A DNA stretch of 64,000 nucleotides from Sipunculus nudus (lineage: Eukaryota > Annelida > Sipuncula > Golfingiida > Sipunculidae): the NCBI GenBank assembly GCA_026874595.1, contig CM049309.1, positions 35,001 to 99,000 of the forward strand, written 5' to 3'. This document shows positions 45,935-59,400 of the stretch, piece after piece. Each line of letters starts with the position of its first letter. Within the stretch, counting starts at the first letter, position 1. Below the pieces are notes generated by a model that saw only the letters and a list, made by a program, of their open reading frames with translations, was not told where the DNA came from and made no database searches. Made by a program: the position numbers and the translations under genes.

Positions 45935-46920
45935 GGAAATTAAAGAAGCATTAAATATACATACAACCAGAAATGGTCCTAGCTCCTGTGCCCTCAATAG
46001 GACCCTGTTTTGTAAGCGTGGTCACCCATAAACAAACTAACCGTGGTAGAACTAGTCTAAGATGATTGTTCCAAAGGTGTCACCATTGATCCACATGCGT
46101 GCTTCACGTATTTTGTAAATATTATTGCTAAATATCCCACGTAAACTGCACACAGGGCACGAGTGTACCAGCAACGGTACACCAGTTTGCAAAGTCCCAG
46201 ACATCCATTTGGAACTTGAACACTTTATAATGTTTGAAAAATATTATTTCCATAATAAGTAATAAATATAGGAAATTAAAGGAGCATTAAAAATATAAAT
46301 GACCAGAAATGGTCCTAGCTCCCGTGCCCTCCATCGGACCCTGTTTTGTATGTGCGGTCCCCATAGAAAACTAACCGCAGTTGAAATAGCCTAACTAAGA
46401 TGATTGTTCCAACGGTGTCACCATTGTTCTACCATGCGTGCTTCACGTATCTCCTAAATATTATTGCTAAATATCCCACGTAAACTGTACACAGGGCACG
46501 AGTGTACCAAGAACGGTACACAAGTTTGCGAAGTCACAGACATCGTTTTGAAACTTGAAAGCTTTACAATGTCTAATAACTTTTATTTGCATAATATGTA
46601 ATATATATAGGAAATTAAAGCATTAAATATACATATGACCGGAAAAGGTCCTAGCTCCTGTGCCCTCAATCGCAACCTGTTTTGTATGGGCGGTCACCCA
46701 TCAGAAAACTAACCGCTGTCGAAATAGCCTAACTAAGATGATTGTTCCAATGGTGTAACCATTGTTCCACCCTGCCTGCTTCAAGTATCTTGTAAATAAT
46801 GTTGCTAAATATCCAACACAAACTGCACACGGGGCACAAATGTACCAAGAACAGTACACCAGTTTCCTAAGTCAAAGACATCCGTTTGGAACTTGAACGC
46901 TTTATAATGTTTATATATTT
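45935..46920. repeat. Three-copy ~336-bp tandem repeat
   Basis: Copies begin near 45935, 46270 and 46608 with GGAAATTAAAG.AGCATTAAA. Shared words are AAATGGTCCTAGCTCC, AGATGATTGTTCCAA, GCTAAATATCCCACGTAAAC and CACAAGTTTGCGAAGTC. Moderate divergence. Confidence 0.85.
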
Positions 46921-47204
46921 TGGAAAACGCAAACAAGCTTAGGTTTGATATAGATCCTCAGTGTAATAAGAATCTAGTCAGATACAAAATGCAGTGCCCA
47001 CAAGAGATGGAGGCATTTGCACCTAAAAATCAGCGACAGAAAACATCTTCAGCAGTCCCATAACTGAAGTAAAATTTAGAAATGATGCTTTCATAGATAT
47101 TTTTTGGTTCAAGAAATTAGTGTGATCGCCAAATAGGAATAATTACAGTATTTTTAAAGACCGGAATACAAACTAAACTACACTGCCTATATCGTTACAA
47201 TCCT
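46921..47204. other. Single-copy spacer
   Basis: Nothing recognisable. Confidence 0.55.
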
Positions 47205-47738
47205 ATTCTAAAATCCTACCAACTAATTACCCTAGCCTAAAGGACCTGCCTACTGACTAATTACCCTAGCCTAAAGGACCTGCCTACCAACTATTTACCC
47301 TTGCCTAAAGGACCTGCCTACCGACGAAGTACCCTACCCTAAAGGGACCTGCCTACCCACTAAGTACCCTACCCTAAAGGGACCTACCTACGGACTAAGT
47401 ACCTTAGCCTAAAGGGACCTGCCTACCGACTAAGTACCCTACCCTAAAGGGACCTGCCTACCGACTAAGTACCCTACCCTAAAGGGACATGCCTACCCAC
47501 TAAGTACCCTTCCCTAAAGGGACCTGCCTACCGACTAATTACCCTAACCTAAAGGACCTTCCTACCAACTAATTAACCTAACCAAAAGGGACCTGCCTAC
47601 CGACTGAGTACCCTAACCTAAAGGGACCTGCCTACCCACTAAGTACCCTACCCTAAAGTGACCTGCCTACCCAGTTAGTACCCTAGCCTAAAGGGACCTG
47701 CCTACCCACTAAGTACCATAGCCTAAAGGGACCTAGCG
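47205..47738. repeat. 35-bp satellite, block 2
   Basis: About 15 monomers of the ACCTGCCTACCGACTAAGTA...CCCTAAAGG type, all in plus orientation. Confidence 0.92.
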
Positions 47739-48824
47739 ACAGCCTGTCACCCCAAACATTGATTTTAGATGAAAAATAGAACGATGGATGACAGTACAAG
47801 CTATTGGGTTCACATCAATTCTAGTATGTGCAGATGTGCACGCCATTTCTGACACTACTTTTTAATGTTCATCTACTTCTAGAACTGTCATTTTCCTGAG
47901 TTAAGACAAAAAGTGAAGTTATTCTGTTAGGGATAATAATAATTATTATTACTTCCACGGTTGACTTACGTGTATTCGTGCAGCAGTTTTTAATACCGAG
48001 GCTGGATTCACTAAAAAAAACTCGTCTACACGGCTTCAGCGAGAGAATCATAACATCCGGTAGGGGATTCCCAGACAGCTATGTGTAAAACTTGGAAGTC
48101 CGAAGTCGGAAGCAAGGATTTTTAAGCAAAATAAAGCAATGATCAAAGCACAATTATAATGCTACTACATCAACGGAAAGTACCATTTTATATTTATTGA
48201 TAGAATTAGGTTTATTCTATCATTATGTAAAAAACCAAGGTCATCCATCCGAAGTAATAGACTATTTTTTGCTCAGAAATGCTCGATTATAGTCCAAATA
48301 TGTAAAACTCGGAAGCCAGTAATGGCTAATGCAGTGGTCATCATATCGTCAGCAACGTGTCAAGCATTTTCAATTTCTTCAATATGACATATTTTTCATA
48401 AACTCAATCTGTTCTGTAAGATTCATGATGCTGTTTTTTTTTATAATATATTATATTGATATTTTATTTCATTTTATAAACAAGATTATATTAACTTCTC
48501 AATATTTTACTCTGTTACCGTATTTAATGATGGTGGAAACATGAAAAAATTAAAGGTTTTGATAATATTTTATTCACACTACAAATATGTCCCTATAAAA
48601 ATTACCCTGATAATATCATAGAGACATAAACAGAAAATTTGACAGAACCTCAAAACATCCAGTCAATATTTTTTACAAGGTTGTTTTGAATAAAATATTT
48701 ATTTTCCTCTTCCATTGGCCAAAATACTTCATTAGGATAATGAATCTCTGAAGCTCTTATCTATAATGTAATACTTTTTATGCCAATTTATATTTTACAT
48801 TTCATGGTCAGGTGGCACACATTG

Positions 48825-48880
<56 letters not shown>

Positions 48881-49522
48881 CCCTATATGTTCCTGCTGTA
48901 AATGGAACCTGTTTCAAGTCATGTTTTGAAATTTTGCCAAAATAGCATAATATACATGATGCTTTACAATAATTTGTTTGATAATGATTTCATCAGACGT
49001 ATCCTGCAAATTTAAAAAGAAAACACAAACATTAACAATACCTTGACAGAGAGAAATACACAATGCATGTGTAAATAGATATGTTGCCGATTGTAAATTT
49101 TTTTGATAATATAAAAACAATAGTTTCTGTTTTTGCAGAATGATTCAATATTTAATTGATATTTTTTATGCTGTTAGGTACAATAGTCATCAAATTAATG
49201 TTCTGAAATGTTGTAAAACCGCAGGACACAAACATCAATACTTTTTATAGATATATTGTAAAATACGTCAAATCAATAAAACATTAAATAAAACATTTGG
49301 CATAGCCAGAAAAGTACCGTAAATGTTATAAAATAAATGAGCAAAGAGCAAATGTTATAGATATAAAAAAAATTCTGTTTAATAATAGAAACTGATACCA
49401 GCAACTATCAAGTCCGAAGGGAAGAAGGTCCGAAAGCGCACGGTACTACTGTATCGAGAATTCCGACTATAGACCAGTGATTACCAGGCCTTAAGACTAG
49501 AATATCAGCAGAAGCTGAAAAA
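47739..49522. other. AT-rich single-copy region
   Basis: No gene is seen; only short open stretches (for example 47869-48051 minus and 48914-49120 minus) without recognisable features. CTTGGAAGTCCGAAGTCGGA at about 48092 recurs in inverted, diverged form at about 56178-56199. Confidence 0.55.
48828..48878. repeat. (TA)n microsatellite
   Basis: A TA run of about 25 units. Confidence 0.95.
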
Positions 49523-49715
49523 GCCCTCAGCCAAAAGAACAGTGTTTAGAGGTGGTAACAGTGAAAAGTACTAAATATCTGTTCTCACATGGATGTATAT
49601 CAGTACATGTCTCAGTTATAAATTTAAAATGGAGAGGTATGTACCATGACTCATAACAATCCATCAAATGCTTCCTGAAAATAAGCTTCTAAGTTTTATT
49701 CTATTGTAAGCTCTG

Positions 49716-49741
49716 TGACCTTGAAAAGCAGGTCAAGGTCA
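49716..49741. promoter_or_regulatory. Inverted pair of TCAAGGTCA half-sites, copy 1
   Basis: TGACCTTGA, an 8-bp spacer, then TCAAGGTCA. TCAAGGTCA is the extended half-site known for ERR/NR5A-type nuclear receptors. It is part of element C's monomer, so function is not implied. Confidence 0.4.
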
Positions 49742-50017
49742 CCCATCTTCGAACTTGACCGAGATTTTGTTGATATGCATCTTCACCAAAGAAATAAAAT
49801 TCCTATTGTGAATCCTTTTAGAGATATCCTGCTCACAAGGCCACAATTTAAAAATCGAAGAAAAATTCATTAAAAATCAGAAATTGCAGGTGGCGCCCCC
49901 AAATTTGTTCAGCAGTTACAAACCATCAGTTCCTATGATCATAGTAAGTATTGTAAAAATCCACCCAATGGTTCCTGAGAAATAAGCTTCTAAATGTTTT
50001 TTCTATAATCAGCTCTG

Positions 50018-50043
50018 TGACCTTGAAAAGCAGGTCAAGGTCA
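50018..50043. promoter_or_regulatory. Inverted pair of TCAAGGTCA half-sites, copy 2
   Basis: Same arrangement in the next monomer. Confidence 0.4.
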
Positions 50044-50319
50044 CCCATCTTCGAACTTGACCGAGATTTTGTCAATATACATCTTCACCGAAAAAATAAA
50101 AATCCTACAGTGAAACCTTTTAGAGATATCCCGCTCACAAGCCCAAAGTTGAAAAATCCGATAAAAATTCATAAAAAATCAGAAATTGTAGGTGGCGCCA
50201 CCAAACTTGTTATGCAGGTACAGATTATCAGTCCCAATAATCATAGTAAGTTTTGTGAAAATCCACCCAATGGTTCCTGAGAAATAAGCTTCTAAATGTT
50301 TTTTCTATAATCAGCTCTG

Positions 50320-50345
50320 TGACCTTGAAAAGCAGGTCAAGGTCA
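50320..50345. promoter_or_regulatory. Inverted pair of TCAAGGTCA half-sites, copy 3
   Basis: Same arrangement in the third monomer. The fourth monomer (about 50637-50645) keeps only the right half-site. Confidence 0.4.
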
Positions 50346-50837
50346 CCCATCTTCGAACTTGACCGAGATTTTGTCAATATACATCTTCACCGGAAAAATA
50401 AAATTCCTACGGTGAAACCTTCTAGAGATATCCCGCTCACAAGCCCAAAGTTGAAAAATCTGATAAAAATTCATTAAAAATCAGAAATTGTAGGTGGCGC
50501 CACCAAACTTGTTTAGCAGGTACAGATTATCATTCCCAATAATCATAGGAAGTTTTGTGAAAATCCACCAAATGGTTCCTGAGTAATAAGCATCTAAGTG
50601 TTTTTCTATAATCAGCTCTAAAATGTAGAAAAATGGGTCAAGGTCACCCATCTTCGAACTTGACCGAGATTTTGTCGATATACATCTTTACCGAGGAAAT
50701 AAAATTCTGACGGTGAATCCTTTTCAAGATATCCCGCTCACAAGGTAAAAGTTAACGGACGCCGGACGGACGGACGGACGGACGGACAGCTTGGGTGACG
50801 ACAATAGCCCATCAGCCTAAGGGCTGAGGGCTAAAAA

Positions 50838-50938
50838 AGCATCCCATCTGTTAATTTTGTTTCTGAGGATTAAAATATAAGAATCAAATAAAAATAGTGA
50901 GTATGCACGGAATATTCAGATGGATTATATAAAGATAA
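50838..50938. other. Short spacer between two elements
   Basis: Unique AT-rich sequence. Confidence 0.6.
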
Positions 50939-53900
50939 ACAAGTGACCAATGGGTCATGACGCTCAGCTGACTGGGAAGAGATTCGCAAAAGGAAACTTT
51001 ATCATCAGAATGGTAGTATATACCCATTCAACTGAAGCATCAAACAGATTAACCAACAGGCCAAAATTTAGTCTGTATTTATATATCTCAAAAATAGAGA
51101 AAAAATGTGTAAACATTAAAAACTAGAATACAGGTAACCGACATGGGACTACATGTATCCGCCAAAATCAGAGTGGAACGGGTGAATTGAGGCATGGATT
51201 GAGTGGCAAGGGGAAATAGAATGAGGTATGTTGCATATTAGCATGGATGTCTGCAGCCTAAATGTGTATGTAGGTTGTGCCACCTACCACAAATCCAGAA
51301 AGCTGTCGAAGTTGTATACACCTGCAAAATTTTAGGCAGAAAAGTCAAACCACTACATGTATATGAGTGATTTTTGCCCATGGCAGACAAACAGCTGGAC
51401 AAACACTGTGCAAAAATCTTTGCAGGTGACCCCTCCAGTTTTGTGTATGATAAAGACCTATGTGAGATCTAAACACATGCACAATTTTGGCCCAATCGGT
51501 CAAATGGTTCCTCATATATGAGCTTGGATGTGTGCAGTGTTAACCAGAATGTCGGTGGTGCCACCTGTCATAAAATCAAGAAAGCTGTCCACGATGTATA
51601 AGCCTACAAAATTTTAGGCAGTTATGTCGAACCACTACAGAGAAATGAGTGATTTTAGGCCACGGCAGACTAACAGACAGACGCTGTGCAAAATGGTTGC
51701 AGGTGGCACCACCAGTTTTGCGTATGATAAAGAGCTATCAAAGGGCTACATTTGTATAAATTTTATTTCCTGATCGGTCAAACGGTTCCCAAGATATGAG
51801 CTTGGATGTCATCAGCGTGAAAGTGAATGTAGGTGGCGCTACCTGTCATAAAATCAAGACAGCTATCCAGGATGTATACACATGACGAATTTCAGGTAAA
51901 TTAGTCAGTTCACTGCAGAGATATGAGTGATTTTAACCCAAGGCAGATGAACAGATGGACACTGTGCAAACATGGTTACAGGTGGCGCCACCATTTTTTG
52001 TGTATGTTAGAAAGCAATCCAAGGGCTACATTTGTATCAATTTTATTTCCTGATTGTTCAAACGGTTCCCAAGATATGAGGGTTTATGAGTGGAAACAGA
52101 CCCACAAATGGACACTGGATAGAGAGGAAGGGACAACGCAAGAGGTCAACGCAAATTAGGCACCAGTTCACATGTGACCCGATAATTGGTGTAAGTTTCG
52201 GAAAAATGGGTCCATTAGTCTCCGAGGAGCTCTCTGGAAACGAACGCGGCGGCGGCGGAGGAATCGGTCAAAAACATAGTATCTGAAAACTTTGTTTTGG
52301 CGGATACAAAAATACAGGTGGCTCCACCAGTCTGCAGAAACTAATAAAAACACTTAATGGTCAATATCCATGCAAAGAATCATGGTGATCTCTGCATTAG
52401 TTGTTCAGATACTTCAGCTTTTGTATCAAATTGTCCATTATTCTGAGGGATACTTCGGAGTCCTATAGCTTGAAGGATATGGGTAACAGAGACCTAATTT
52501 CAAGTTTCCACAGGCACTTTTCATGGGCCTCCTTGCATGACAAGAATGAAGATTCTAGGTCCAGTTGTTGCAATTTGTACCCTCTTGATAGATAACCACA
52601 TTTTCAAAGGTCTCGAAAAAAGAGAAAAAAATTCGTAAAAATTTGAAAAAAATAGAGGTGGCGCACCCTCTCTGCAGAAACTGATGGAACAGCTCATGAT
52701 CAATATGTATGCCAAAAATCATGACCATCAGTGTTGTAGTTATTGAGATACTGCACTTTTTGTATCAAATTTTCCATTATTCTTGGGGGTATTTTGAGCC
52801 ATACAGCCTAAAGAATATGGGTAACAGAGACCTAATTTCAGGTTTCCATGGAGAATTTTCATGGGTCTCCCTGTGTGTCAAGAATGAAGATTCTAGGTCC
52901 AGTCGTTAGGATTTGTGCCATGCTAACAGATGACAGCATCCTTAAAGGTCTCAAAAATAGAGGAAGAAATCGTAAATAAATCAAACAATATAGGTGGCGC
53001 CACCAGTCTGCAGGAACTGATGGAACACCTCTTGATCAACAGTTATGCCACAAATCATGACCATCAGTGATGTAGTTATTGAGTTATTGAAGTTTTTGTA
53101 TGAAATTTTTTTACTACTCTGGGGGGTACTTTGGGGCCCCATAGCTTGAAGGATATGGGTAACAGAGACATAAGTTCTGGTTTCCATGGAGACTTTTCAT
53201 AGGTCTCTCAGTGTATTGAGAATGAAGATTCTAGGTCCAGTCGTTACGATTTGTGCCATGCTAACAGATGACAGCATCCTTAAAGGTCTCAAAAATAGAG
53301 GAAGAAATCGTAAAAAATTCAAACAATATAGGTGGCGCCATTAGTCTACAGGAACTGATGGAACATCTCATAATCAATATGTATGCCAAAAATCATGACC
53401 ATCAGTGATGTAGTTATTGAGATATTGAAGTTTTTGTATGACATTTTTTACTACTCTGGGGGGGGGGGGGGTACTTTGAGGCCCCATAGCTCGAAGGATA
53501 TGGGTAACAGAGACCTAATTTCTGGTTTCATGGAGACTTTTCATAGGTCTCTCAGTGTATTGAGAATGAATATTCTAGGTCCAGTCGTTACGATTTGTGC
53601 CATGCTAACAGATGTTCATATTTTTAAAGGTCTCAAAAAAAAGAGAAAACAATTCGTAAAAAATAATAAAAAAAAATAGAGTTGGCGCACCCAGGCTGCA
53701 GAAACTGATGACACACTCCATGATCAAAATCCATGCAAACAATTATGGTCATCCCTGCATTCGTTGTTCAGATACTTCAGCTTTTATATCAAATTTTCCA
53801 TTAGTCTGAGCTGAACTTTGGAGTGCCACAGCTTAAAGGATATGGGTAACAGAGACCTTATTTCATATTTCCATGGAGACTTTTCATGGGTCTCCCTGTG

Positions 53901-55047
53901 TGTCAAGAATGAAGATTCTAGGTCCAGACGTTACTATTTGTGCCATGCTAACAGATGACAGCATCCTTAAAGGTCTCAAAAATAGAGGAAAAAATCGTAA
54001 AAAATTGAACGATACAGGTGGCGCCACCAGTGTGCAGGAACAGATGACACATCTCATGATCAATAGTTATGCCACAAATCATGACCATCATTCAAGTAGT
54101 TAATGAGATACTGAAGTTTTTGTATAAAATTTTTTACTTTTCTTGGGGGTACTTTGGGGCTCCATAGCTCGAAGAATATGGGTAACAGAGACCTAATTTC
54201 TGGTTTCCATGGAGACTTTTCATAGGTCTCTCAGTGTGTCAAGAATGAAGATTCTAGGTCCAGTCTTTACGATTTGTGCCTTGTTAACAGATGTTTACAT
54301 TTTGAAAGGTCTCAAAAATAGAGAAAAAAATTCGTAAAAAATTGAACGATATAGGTGGCGCCACCAGTCTGCAGGAAGTGATGGAACATCTCATGATCAA
54401 TATTTATGACAAAAATCATGACCATCAGTCAAGTATTTAATGAGATATTGAAGTTTTTGTATGAAATTTTTTACTTTTCTGGGGGGTAGTTTGGGGCCCC
54501 ATAGCTGGAAGGATATGGGTAACAGAGACCTAATTTTTGGTTTCCATGGAGACTTTTCATAGGTCTCTCAGTGTGTCGAGAATGAAGATTCTAAGTCCAG
54601 TCATTATGATTTGTGCCTTGTTAACAGATGTTCACATTTTTAAAGGTCTCAAAAATAGAGAAAAAAATTCGTAAAAAATCGAAAAATACAGGTGGCGCCA
54701 CCAGTCTTCAGGAACTGATGGAACCTCTCATAATCAATATGTATGCCAAAATCATGACCATCAGTCAAGTAGTTAATGAGATATTGAAGTTTTTGTATGA
54801 AGTTTTGGACTTTTCTGGGGGGTACTTTGGGGCCCCATAGCTCAAAGGATATGGGTAACAGAGACCTAATTTCTGGTTTCCAAGGAGATTTTTCATGGAC
54901 CTCCCAGGATGTCAAGTAAGAAGATTCCAGTTCAAGCGGTTACGATTTGTGCCCTGTTAACGGACAGACGCCCGGACGGCTGGACGGACGACGGACAAAA
55001 AGTGATCCCTATAGCTCAGATGACTTTCAGTCAGCTGAGCTAAAAAA
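50939..55047 (+). mobile_element. Large non-autonomous element D with two monomer types
   Basis: The left end ACAAGTGACCAATGGGTCAT then GACGCTCAGCTGACT matches element A; the right end is TTTCAGTCAGCTGAGCTAAA. The left third (to about 52290) uses ~270-bp monomers with CGGCAGAC.AACAG, CAAGATATGAGCTTGGATGT and AGGTGGCGCCACC. From about 52310 it uses the ~335-bp monomers of element A, and 52330-52600 and 54100-54960 match A at 39890-40140 and 40560-41420 almost base for base. A GACAGACGCCCGGACGG tail precedes the right end. No coding capacity is recognised. Confidence 0.78.
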
Positions 55048-56484
55048 TTGAACAGGAATTAATTTAAGTTTACTTTTCAGTTCACAAGTTGGCGATATTA
55101 ATGAACAAGTCTGTGATTTACTCCACTTAGAGAGCATCCAAAAATATACTAGTATATCGAGAGATGGAGTCCTTCTGTTAACACGTCACTTTTCTAGGTC
55201 ATAACACGGCTCCTCCGTTGATACTCAGACTCACGCACTGTACTCTGCTGTCCGAGCTGGTGCACTCACAGATCACAAAAGTCGGTAAAATGCAAAGATT
55301 GTTATAAGACTTAAACATATCAATTATTTTACAACGAGTACGACATTTAAAAGGTGACATTTTGCAATTTTAAATGTATAGACGCGTATTTCATCATTGA
55401 CATTAACATCTTACAAACTTTTGGATATTTGGATTTTCCAGTTTTTACCGTAATTTTATAGAATTATAAATATTTAAGTCCATCAACCTTAAGGTTGATT
55501 ACATTTTTCAAAAACATGTAGGAGAATTGTTGCGGAACAGAAAATCCTCATTATCTTTTGTTTAAGGTGCCTTAAAATGTCCTCTTTACATTGTATATTT
55601 TAAGATTTAAAATCATCCCCTCCCCTGCCCTACCCATGTGAATATAAATATCTTTAACAAAAACATGGCTCTAGATTTTATTTATATATTTCATGGGGTG
55701 AAAAATATTATTTGAAAATACACCCACATATCTGTATACATTTATATTAAATTTACAAAACAAAAATTTGAGAACATAGTTTTCCGATTTTGTATCATGT
55801 ATTTTATTATACCCTCATTGAAAGCAGAATCATTCATAAGCAATTAAAATATATGCATGCAACTATAATATAATGAAACTGCATTTGGGCTGTGGCTCAT
55901 AACTGACCACAAGTTAACCAGTGCGTCACTGTGACTTACGAGTTATACATATTTGAATCACATCCCAGCACTTCTGAGTGACTTTCGAGATGGCTTCCGA
56001 GCACAAAATCGTCCATAACTTTCAGATCAAAGAATAAATAACTATAATTGTTCACAGAATGATAGTAAAGATCTTATTCTATCAGGAAAAAGCAAAACGG
56101 TATTAAAGCGTTAGCATTTTGTATATGCTTTAAACTGCATTATTTATAAAACAATTCCTTGGTTTCGGGCTTCCGGCTTCGGACTTCCAAGTTTACATAC
56201 ATGACCCGGTCATGAGACTTCAGTTTTGATCGAGAAGTACCGCTTCACGTGAATCAGTGCCACAGTGATGAAAGGAGGTAATAAATGTAATAATTTTTGT
56301 GTAACAACCCTTTTTCTTTGATATTAAGCACATATAATACGACCATATAAGCCTGTAATGCCAAATAATACCAGACAGGAAATATTTTGATCCAACCCTT
56401 AGAATGGGCGTTCTGTTGTGACTGCCATCATGACTCCAGGCCCTATCAGTTTATTTCCAAAGGCCTGAGTGTCATGTTGTCATG
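55048..56484. other. AT-rich single-copy region
   Basis: No gene is seen. An inverted relative of the 48092 sequence (GGCTTCGGACTTCCAAG) lies at about 56180-56196. Confidence 0.55.
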
Positions 56485-59400
56485 GCTAAAAGGGACCTGC
56501 CTACTCACTAAGTACCCTACCCTAAAGGACCTGCCTACAGACTAGGTAACCTACCCTAAAGGACCTGCCTATGGACTACGTACCCTAACCTAAATGGACC
56601 TGCCTATCGACTAAGTACCCTACCCTAAAGGACCTGCCTACCAACTAAGTAACCTACCCTAAAGGACCTGCCTACGGACTAAGTACCCTAACCTAAAGGG
56701 ACCTGCCTACCCACTAAGTACCATAGCCTAAAGGGACCTGCCTACCGACTCATTACCCTAGCCTAAAGGGACCTGCCTACCGACTGAGTACCCTAACCTA
56801 AAGGGACCTGCCTACCAACTGAGTATTCTAACCTAAAGGGACCTGCCTAGCAAGAAATTACCCTACCCTAAAGGACCTGCCCAACGACAAAGTACCCTAC
56901 CCTAAAGGGACCTGCCTACCCACTAAGTACCCTACCCTAAAGGGACCTACCTACGGACTAAGTACCTAAGCCTAAAGGGACCTGCCTACCGATAAGTACA
57001 CTACCCTAAAGGGACCTGCCTACCAACTAAGTACCCTACCCTAAAGGTACATGCCTACCCACTAAGTACCCTTCCCTAAAGGGACCTGCCTACTGACTAA
57101 TTACCCTACCCTAAAGGACCTGCCTACTGACTAAGTACACTACCCTAGAAGGACCTGCCTACCCACAAAGTACCCTGGCCTAAATGGACCTGCCTACAGA
57201 CTAAGTACCATACCCTGGAGGCGTGCCTACTGACTAAGTACCCTAACCTAAAGGGACCTGCCTACCGACTAAGTACCGTAAACTAAAGGGACCTGCCTAC
57301 TGACTAAGTACTGTAACCTAAAGGGACCTGCCTACTCACTAAGTACCCTACCCTAAAGGACCTGCCTACAGACTAGGTAACCTACCCTAAAGGACCTGCC
57401 TTTGGACTACGTACCCTAACCTAAATGGACCTGCCTATCGACTAAGTACCCTGCCCTAAAGGACCTGCCTACCAACTAAGTAACCTACCCTAAAGGACCT
57501 GCCTACGGACTAAGTACCCTAACCTAAAGGGACCTGCCTACCCACTAAGTACCATAGCCTAAAGGGACCTGCCTACCGACTCATTACCCTAGCCTAAAGG
57601 GACCTGCCTACCGACTGAGTACCCTAACCTAAAGGGACCTGCCTACCAACTGAGTATTCTAACCTAAAGGGACCTGCCTAGCAAGAAATTACCCTACCCT
57701 AAAGGACCTGCCCAACGACAAAGTACCCTACCCTAAAGGGACCTGCCTACCCACTAAGTACCCTACCCTAAAGGGACCTACCTACGGACTAAGTACCTAA
57801 GCCTAAAGGGACCTGCCTACCGATAAGTACACTACCCTAAAGGGACCTGCCTACCAACTAAGTACCCTACCCTAAAGGTACATGCCTACCCACTAAGTAC
57901 CCTTCCCTAAAGGGACCTGCCTACTGACTAATTACCCTACCCTAAAGGACCTGCCTACTGACTAAGTACACTACCCTAGAAGGACCTGCCTACCCACAAA
58001 GTTCCCTGGCCTAAATGGACCTGCCTACAGACTAAGTACCATACCCTGGAGGCGTGCCTACTGACTAAGTACTGTAACCTAAAGGGACCTGCCTACCGAC
58101 TAAGTACCGTAAACTAAAGGGACCTGCCTACTGACTAAGTACTGTAACCTAAAGGGACCTGCCTAACCACTAAGTATCCTACCCTAAAGGGACCTGCCTA
58201 CTGACTAAGTACCATACCCTTGAGGACCTGCCTACCCACTAAGTACCCTACCCTAAAGGGACCTGCCTACCGACTAAAGTACCCTAGCCTGAAGGGACCT
58301 GCCTACCCACTAAGTACCTTACATTAAATGGACCTGCCTACCCATTAAGTACCCTACTCTAAAGGGACCTGCCTACGGACTAAGTACATTACCCTAAAGG
58401 GATCTGCCTACCGACTAAATACCCTACCCTAAAGGGACCTGCCTACTGACTAAGTACCATACCCTGGAGGACCTGTCTACTGACTAAGTACCCTACCCTA
58501 AAGGGACCAGCCTACCGACTTAGTACCATACCCTAAAGGGACCTGTCTACCAACTAAGTACCCTACCCTAAAGGGACCCTGCCTACTCACTTAGTACCCT
58601 ACCCTAAAGGGACCTGCCTACCCACTAAGTACCCTAACCTAAAGGGACCTGCCTACCCACTAAGTACCCTACACTAAAGGGCCCTACCTACCCACTAAGG
58701 ACCCTAACCTAAAGGGACCTGCCTACTCACTAAGTACCCTACCCTAAAGGGACCTGCCTTCCCACTAAATACCCTAGCCTAAAGGGACCTGCCTACCCAC
58801 TAAGTACCATAGCCTAAAGGAACCTGCCTACCCACTAAGTACCCTACTCTAAAGGGACCTGCCTACCAACTAAGTACCCTACCCTCAAGGTCCTCTAGGG
58901 TAGGGTACTTAGTTGGTAAGCAGGTCCTCTAGGGTAGGGTACCTAGTCAGCAGGCAGTACCCTACCCTAAAGGACCTGCCTACCGACTAAGTACCCTACC
59001 CTGGAGGACCAGCCTACCGACTAAGTTCCCATAGCCTAAAGGGACCTGCCTTCGACTAAGTTCCCTAGCCTAAAGGGACCTGCCTACCGATTAAGTACCC
59101 TAGCCTAAAGGGACCTGCCTACCGACTAAGTACCCTACCCTGGAGAACCTGCCTACCGACTAAGTACCCTAGCCTAAAGGGACCTGCCTACCAACTAAGT
59201 ACCCTACGATAAAGGGACATCCCTACCCACTAAGTACCCTTCCCTAAAGGGACCTGCCTACCGACTAAGTACCTTACCCTAAAGGGACCTGCCTACCCAC
59301 TAAGTACCCTACCCTAAAGGGATCTGCCTACCCACTAAGTACCCTACCCTAAAGGACCTACCTACAGACTAAGTACCCTACCCTAAAGGGACCTGCCTAC

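Larger units (their letters stand above)
49523..50837 (+). mobile_element. Non-autonomous element C with ~300-bp monomers
   Basis: The left end AAAAGCCCTCAGCCAAAAG and the right end CTAAGGGCTGAGGGCTAAAAA carry inverted AGCCCTCAGCC / GGCTGAGGGCT. A (GGAC)n tail lies at 50760-50790. Four monomers contain GAGAAATAAGCTTCTAA, GTGACCTTGAAAAGCAGG, TCAAGGTCACCCATCTTCG, AGAGATATCCCGCTCACAAG and AGGTGGCGCCACCAA. The monomers differ from element A but have the same layout. No protein. Confidence 0.7.

Noticed and set aside
52086-54840. Several 60-98-codon plus-strand frames in element D as genes
   Set aside because: They fall in repeated monomers, change frame between monomers and carry no domain.
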